From Methylococcaceae bacterium (GTDB lineage: Bacteria; Pseudomonadota; Gammaproteobacteria; Methylococcales; Methylococcaceae), in contig SXQV01000030.1 of NCBI GenBank assembly GCA_005792805.1, positions 1 through 10,306 of the forward strand: 10,306 nucleotides of DNA. Direction: 5' to 3'. Position numbers and translations under genes: made by a program. Of this stretch, positions 6,663 to 10,306 are shown piece after piece. The stretch's first letter is position 1. Each line of letters opens with the position of its first letter. The notes beneath the pieces were generated by a model. It did not search any database and was not told the DNA's origin. It saw only the letters and a program-made list of their open reading frames with translations.

Positions 6663-7817
6663 ATGTTTAAGTTAAGTAAACTGCTAGGGCTTTTGGCCAT
6701 AAGCTTGCCTGTTAAAATGACGGTTTTCTTGTCTTTAATAGGTTTCTTTATTCCTTGGAAAACGGTCATCGCTGAAAATAACAGGCAATATTTTTTGGTA
6801 AAGCCTGGCCCAGAGGATGTGCATAGGGCGACTCTAGGTGCCGATGATTTACGACAGCTTGGATTTCCAGGTGAGGTTCCTTATTTTTCTGGGTTTAACG
6901 GCAATCTGCAGCGGGATGTAAATGGGTCATTGTTTTACGTTTATCAGCGGCTAACCGGAATAAATAATTTGTTTAATAGTGGAATCAGGTTATTCAGCAG
7001 TGAGGCGGCCGCAGCGAGTGATTTTGTGGTGAGAAAATCGCTGGATGAAAAGGAAGGCTATGTGCTTTATGAAGGTCCAGAAGTCGGGGATGAAACTGTC
7101 TATATGGAGCGGAATAAGACGTTCGGACAGCAGGATATATACAGTTCCATGATCCGTTGGCGCGTGGGCACCGCTAACGCTTATGTGAGTTATGAGTCGA
7201 CGAATGACTATCTGCAAGAAAATCGGATGAAGAGGCTTGCTGAGCGTGTTTCAAAACGTCTTGAAGGGGTTATGAACGGCAGCATAAAATCAAAGAAACT
7301 GCCAGTGAAGATGGCTAAGCTCATGCCACCTGAATCAATTTCAGCACCGCTTGGACGTGTACTCGGCTCATCCATCCAAAGCCCGAATTCATGGGGGCTT
7401 ATAGCGGCTCCAGACCAACCAAAGGCTCTTGGCCGAAGCCTTTTGCAGCAGGGTGTTAACCGTTTAGGGTACACCCGCTATCAGCTGGCAGCCGATAATC
7501 GTCAGGTGATAGAAGCCATCGTGTTCCCGTCGTTTGATTCATCAAAATTGGCTAAACGGTGGCTTCAGCATCCGCTATCCGAAAGCAGCACCTCCGTTCC
7601 AGATGTGATCTCATTAAGGCCGGGAGCGACCGGCGAGGATTCCATATTTGTGGTGTATGCCAGAGGGGGAAACCCGATGGCTTATGAGCTCAGCTTTGCC
7701 AAAGGCAAAAACGCCGCCAGCCTCTACTGTTATGCGCCCCATGCAGCTACCTCCACAACCTGTGAAACAGCCACAAGACAACTGGCGGAAGGCTGGTATC
7801 AGTCATTACCTAAGTGA
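6663..7817 (+). CDS. exported protein of unknown function, two related halves
   Basis: A 384-aa protein I do not recognise. ATG 6663 is chosen because AGAGGAG lies just before it; a frame from ATG 6570 has no such site and would put 31 polar residues before the signal. The N-terminus is basic (MFKLSK), followed by hydrophobic residues 7-37 and a likely cleavage after VIA (before ENNRQY), so it is probably periplasmic or secreted. The mature protein seems to hold two versions of one fold, about residues 60-185 and 235-384. Each has a YxxYQL/YVYQRL-like strand, then IRLFSS/IVFPSF followed by an Ala/Lys-rich helix, a GDETVY/GEDSIFVVY strand, and a final helix (RLAERVSKRLEG / RQLAEGWYQSLP). Only two Cys are seen, both close to the C-terminus. 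It precedes the 671-aa gene by 54 bases on the same strand and is probably cotranscribed. Base composition is more AT-rich than in the genes to the left. Confidence 0.8.
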   Translation: MFKLSKLLGLLAISLPVKMTVFLSLIGFFIPWKTVIAENNRQYFLVKPGPEDVHRATLGADDLRQLGFPGEVPYFSGFNGNLQRDVNGSLFYVYQRLTGINNLFNSGIRLFSSEAAAASDFVVRKSLDEKEGYVLYEGPEVGDETVYMERNKTFGQQDIYSSMIRWRVGTANAYVSYESTNDYLQENRMKRLAERVSKRLEGVMNGSIKSKKLPVKMAKLMPPESISAPLGRVLGSSIQSPNSWGLIAAPDQPKALGRSLLQQGVNRLGYTRYQLAADNRQVIEAIVFPSFDSSKLAKRWLQHPLSESSTSVPDVISLRPGATGEDSIFVVYARGGNPMAYELSFAKGKNAASLYCYAPHAATSTTCETATRQLAEGWYQSLPK

Positions 7818-7871
7818 AGTTTTTCTCATCAACCAAACCATATGTCGAATAATAATTAATTTGGTGATAAT

Positions 7872-9887
7872 ATGAAAAGAATGATATTGTCTGGTATTCT
7901 GGTTATCTCATTTGCCTCACAGGCAGCCAGTACTGCCACACTTGACAAAAATATTAACGAATATCACAGGGCTACGTTGAACTCAGGCCAAGAAGGAGGG
8001 ATTAGCGATTCAGTGGTTAGTGGTTCAGGAATTAGTGATTCCCTAATCAAGTACTTTGCATCTGCAGGAGCCAGTTTCGCCGGCTCTAAAATAATGAATG
8101 CGTTTGGTATACAGAGCACGAGCCAGAAGGAATTGGCGGATTTGGGCACTCTGGTGAGTGATATGAATATTGTCCTGGATGACTTGCGCACCATCAAGTC
8201 ACAGTTAAACACCCTGCTGGGAGATTTTAATGTTCTTTATCAGCAGGTTCTGTCTGACCAGACGACACTGTACGGTAGTTACATCACGCTGCTTCAGAAT
8301 GGGGTAGGAACATACTGGTCAGCTTTTCAAAATAACATGCCAGATAACGTCACGCTTCAAACGGTTGCAGGCACACCCGTACTCGTGCGTGCGTTACAGG
8401 CAGAGTTTAACAATGCGGCCATCAACGCCCTGTATAATAATTTGATCAATATGACGGATACTCAGAGCTCCGGATTTTATGCGATCATGATCCGTGCGCT
8501 TAAGCAAAAGATCAACGCCCAGGTCATAGAAATTAACTATGGAGCAGGTGATGGCGACATAGTGCCCTCTATCGACGGATATAACGAGTCGCTGATGAAT
8601 CTGTACCAAAGCACCATGGTATCAGTGCAGCAAAGTTATGTGATATTCTCGACGGTGGCTTATCTCATGGCCAATACATCCGAGTTCTCCACCATCACCC
8701 TGCCGATCCCTGGTGTCAGATCCTCGAATAGTTACTCCACCAACCAAACGGTCATTAACAAATATTATCAAAACCTCATATTTGGTGAGGTGCCAGGAAG
8801 TATTGGTATTTTTGCTTCAACCGTTTCAGCGATCTACTCGGATCAGTTTAGCAATCAGGGGTATGCTCTGGTTGATCTGCCGAGTGTAACGGGTGTAACT
8901 CAAATACGCTTGCCTTTACCACTTCCCTCCGTTATCCAGGCATTCTGTAACGCAACTCCTAAAGCGTGCCAGACATTTGCCTCTGTGTTTTCAAAGGACT
9001 ACCAGCCCGTGCCAGCAAATATGATAAGGGGAATGCCCCTTGGTTATCAGGGCGGGTCAAATGCCCAGGCATGGACCAGCCGTTGCAATCTCTATGTATG
9101 GCAAGGTGTCGTTCCGGCTCAGGGTATTCCCTGGCAAGGTGCCACTGTTGTGCCGACCTGTACACAGGATAAATCAGGTGCGACACAATGCAGTACGTCT
9201 CTGGGAGGGGGACGTATGACAGCATGGTGCAATGGGAAGGGGACTTATCAACCCTACACCATGGAGGTTTCACAGGCCGCTAGTGTATCTGGTCCATGGA
9301 GCTTTTATTACGGACCTTACGCGAACCAGAGCAGCTATCTTGGCAAATTTCAACCACAAAACTATTCAGTTCCGTGGCTTTTTAATAATTTTTATCAAAC
9401 CAACTGGAATGGAAATTATGGATATGCCAAAACGAAATTGTTTTCCGGCTCTAATATACATAACTGCGCATATATAGGTAATAACGGTTTTAATAATCCT
9501 CCTGGTCTGTATAGGCTAACGGACAGCAATCCTAGTCATGACGGCTGCAATAGCTATGGTATTTACAATGTTGCTACAGCGAGATTGCCGGGCGGAACTT
9601 TTTGGTCCCATTGGCAGTATGTCAGCACCGACGGTCTGACGACGCCGATTTGGATTGCGGGTCAACTTCATAGTTTTGGGAAAAGCTATGAGTATCTATT
9701 TCAAGTGCAATGTCACTCTTCGGATCCATTCTGTTACCAGCCGGTTGCGGGTCCGGATTGGAATGGTGTATGCGTTGGCGGCCATCGGATTGCACTATTC
9801 GGATCAAATACCGATCACGTCACTGCAACCTATTCCGACGGGTGCGGGAACAGCGTGGGACGGGCAGGACCAGACGCCCATGGCTAG
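7872..9887 (+). CDS. large secreted cysteine-rich protein of unknown function
   Basis: A 671-aa protein I cannot place in a family. A standard signal peptide (MKRMILSGILVISFASQAAS) indicates export. Residues about 25-330 contain no Cys, begin with a small repeat (GISDSVVSG, GISDSLIKY) and include Gly/Ala-rich (YFASAGASFAGSKIMNAFG) and long amphipathic helical stretches (about 86-150, heptad-like). A Pro/Leu segment (RLPLPLPSV, 346-353) leads into a half rich in Tyr, Trp, Asn and Gly with 12 Cys at about 359, 366, 405, 430, 440, 453, 532, 559, 614, 621, 634 and 658, suggesting disulfides in an extracytoplasmic binding region. A helical front followed by a beta-rich, disulfide-bonded back resembles the plan of some pore-forming toxins and adhesins, but that is only an analogy. 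The start has a weak GGTGAT site; ATG 7881 is an alternative. GC is about 30% at 9361-9420 but 68% at 9841-9900, where the frame ends. Confidence 0.85.
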   Translation: MKRMILSGILVISFASQAASTATLDKNINEYHRATLNSGQEGGISDSVVSGSGISDSLIKYFASAGASFAGSKIMNAFGIQSTSQKELADLGTLVSDMNIVLDDLRTIKSQLNTLLGDFNVLYQQVLSDQTTLYGSYITLLQNGVGTYWSAFQNNMPDNVTLQTVAGTPVLVRALQAEFNNAAINALYNNLINMTDTQSSGFYAIMIRALKQKINAQVIEINYGAGDGDIVPSIDGYNESLMNLYQSTMVSVQQSYVIFSTVAYLMANTSEFSTITLPIPGVRSSNSYSTNQTVINKYYQNLIFGEVPGSIGIFASTVSAIYSDQFSNQGYALVDLPSVTGVTQIRLPLPLPSVIQAFCNATPKACQTFASVFSKDYQPVPANMIRGMPLGYQGGSNAQAWTSRCNLYVWQGVVPAQGIPWQGATVVPTCTQDKSGATQCSTSLGGGRMTAWCNGKGTYQPYTMEVSQAASVSGPWSFYYGPYANQSSYLGKFQPQNYSVPWLFNNFYQTNWNGNYGYAKTKLFSGSNIHNCAYIGNNGFNNPPGLYRLTDSNPSHDGCNSYGIYNVATARLPGGTFWSHWQYVSTDGLTTPIWIAGQLHSFGKSYEYLFQVQCHSSDPFCYQPVAGPDWNGVCVGGHRIALFGSNTDHVTATYSDGCGNSVGRAGPDAHG

Positions 9888-9946
9888 TTGTGCTGCCCTC
9901 TCACGTTTCAATTGTTCTGGCCCTTTACCAGGGGTTCGGTCTGCCT

Positions 9947-10019
9947 AGCCCGCAGGCTGGGTGAAGCATCGGCAAAACAGGCCGCCATCCCCGGCAGGCT
10001 CTCATCGGTACGGGCTGGC
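9947..10019 (+). repeat. direct repeat, copy 2 (right of the two-gene module)
   Basis: The same ordered blocks as copy 1: AGCCCGCAGGC (9947-9957), AAGCATC (9964-9970), GGCAAAACAG (9971-9980) and ACGGGCTGGC (10010-10019). Compared with copy 1 it lacks the ten bases between the second and third blocks and carries 29 extra bases between the third and fourth. The orientation is the same as copy 1, so the pair brackets both exported-protein genes. Confidence 0.7.
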
Positions 10020-10046
10020 GGCGGAGGGTTATCCTGTTTTGCGATG
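9967..10046. repeat. large inverted repeat downstream of the 671-aa gene
   Basis: The left arm CATCGGCAAAACAGG (9967-9981) pairs with CCTGTTTTGCGATG (10033-10046) with a single bulged base. Inside it GCCGCCA (9981-9987) pairs with TGGCGGC (10016-10022). The whole could fold into an imperfect stem of about 80 bases. No T-run follows, so a simple terminator is unlikely; a recombination site or a MITE/REP-like element is possible. The left arm overlaps repeat copy 2. Confidence 0.6.
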
Positions 10047-10143
10047 ACTCTCCTGCGCCGATCTGGATGGCGCCGTTGCACTCGCCATGACGAGGAAAGA
10101 GGCGCATCACGTGATGAAACCCCGGTGGAAGGGACGTCCGATG
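10047..10143. other. non-coding stretch with a 12-bp palindrome
   Basis: No gene is seen here; the non-coding space from 9888 to 10186 totals about 300 bases. CATCACGTGATG (10105-10116) is a perfect 12-bp palindrome. ATGGCG (10067-10072) can pair with CGCCAT (10083-10088) over a 10-base loop. Any operator role is speculative. Confidence 0.4.
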
Positions 10144-10184
10144 AGCCCGTCGCCGGTAGGGCTGAAACATCGCCGCAACCCGGC
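10144..10184 (+). repeat. direct repeat, copy 3 (partial)
   Basis: It contains CATCGCCGCAACCCGGC (10168-10184), identical over 17 bases to 6467-6483, preceded by AGCCCG (10144-10149) and GGGCTGAAA at the spacing found in copy 1. The GGCAAAACAG and ACGGGCTGGC blocks are absent. The AGCC/GGCT hairpin is kept although the inner bases differ from copy 1, as expected for a REP-like palindrome. It ends 2 bases before the stop codon of the minus-strand regulator gene. Confidence 0.65.
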
Positions 10185-10186
10185 TG

Positions 10187-10306
10187 TTACCGCTCTGAAG
10201 CTAACTCCTCTATGACGGGGCAATCGGATCCTGCCAGCTCAGCCCCGCACTGCCGCACCAAATCATCCAATACCCGTCGCCTGGCGGTGAGTTCTGCAAT
10301 TTTCCG
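10187..10306 (-). CDS. MerR-family transcriptional regulator, C-terminal fragment (gene runs off the window)
   Basis: The last 39 codons and TAA stop (10187-10189) of a minus-strand gene that begins beyond the window. The peptide RKIAELTARRRVLDDLVRQC continues to SDCPVIEELASER. This is the end of the long dimerisation helix and the C-terminal metal-binding loop of MerR-type regulators, which activate metal export or detoxification genes by realigning the promoter. The two Cys are separated by eight residues and followed by PVI. From memory, this spacing occurs in mercury MerR and in ZntR-like proteins, whereas many CueR/CadR-like members have seven, so the metal cannot be decided. A further Cys at the head of the dimerisation helix, diagnostic for MerR and ZntR types, is outside the window. 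Repeat copy 3 sits directly after the stop. Confidence 0.8.
   Translation of the reverse strand, partial: RKIAELTARRRVLDDLVRQCGAELAGSDCPVIEELASER

Noticed and set aside
6445..10184. Repeats as integron attC sites with gene cassettes
   Set aside because: I found no properly placed RYYYAAC and GTTRRRY core pair in any copy, and two genes in one unit would be unusual. The block order is repeated but the integron signature is not seen.
6445..10184. CRISPR array
   Set aside because: There are only three unevenly spaced, non-identical copies with genes between them, no regular spacers and no cas genes.

Overview
This window looks like part of a chromosome from a moderately GC-rich gammaproteobacterium. 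The Uup-type ABC-F ATPase, a small DGYxxGC/GWxxG lipoprotein, a YcbB-type L,D-transpeptidase and a DUF2076 protein all fit that group, but I cannot name a genus. The left two thirds is dense and host-like (a 60-base count at 541-600 gives 62% GC). The right third is accessory (18 G/C in 60 bases, 30%, at 9361-9420).

Layout. 1-1222 (+): the 3' part of uup, then a small lipoprotein gene. 1256-2983 (-): a complete alpha-D-phosphohexomutase, convergent with the lipoprotein gene, with a plausible promoter just upstream and a doubtful 43-codon ORF behind it. 3002-3478: mostly non-coding. 3479-3565 (+): tRNA-Leu(UAA) with encoded CCA, followed at 3605-3709 by a stump of a HicA-type toxin gene. 3712-5370 (-): a periplasmic L,D-transpeptidase. 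5409-6080 (-): a DUF2076 gene interrupted by one in-frame TGA, 38 bases upstream of the transpeptidase gene on the same strand. 6081-6662: no convincing gene, but a hairpin, the first copy of a repeat and a candidate promoter.

6663-9887 (+): the accessory part. Two consecutive genes encode exported proteins that I do not recognise. The first (384 aa) appears to be an internal duplication. The second (671 aa) has a signal peptide, a helical cysteine-free N-terminal half and a C-terminal half rich in aromatic residues, with 12 cysteines. The pair is AT-rich, has its own candidate promoter, and lies between directly repeated elements (6445-6500 and 9947-10019, with a further partial copy at 10144-10184). 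The simplest reading is a mobile or recently acquired two-gene module for a secreted or surface function. Its activity is unknown.

9888-10186 is non-coding and rich in repeats and inverted repeats. From 10187 to the edge (-) lies the C-terminus of a MerR-family, probably metal-responsive, regulator whose gene continues outside the window. The left-hand genes concern translation-associated ATPase activity, envelope biogenesis and sugar-phosphate interconversion. Nothing in the sequence ties them to the two-gene module except position.
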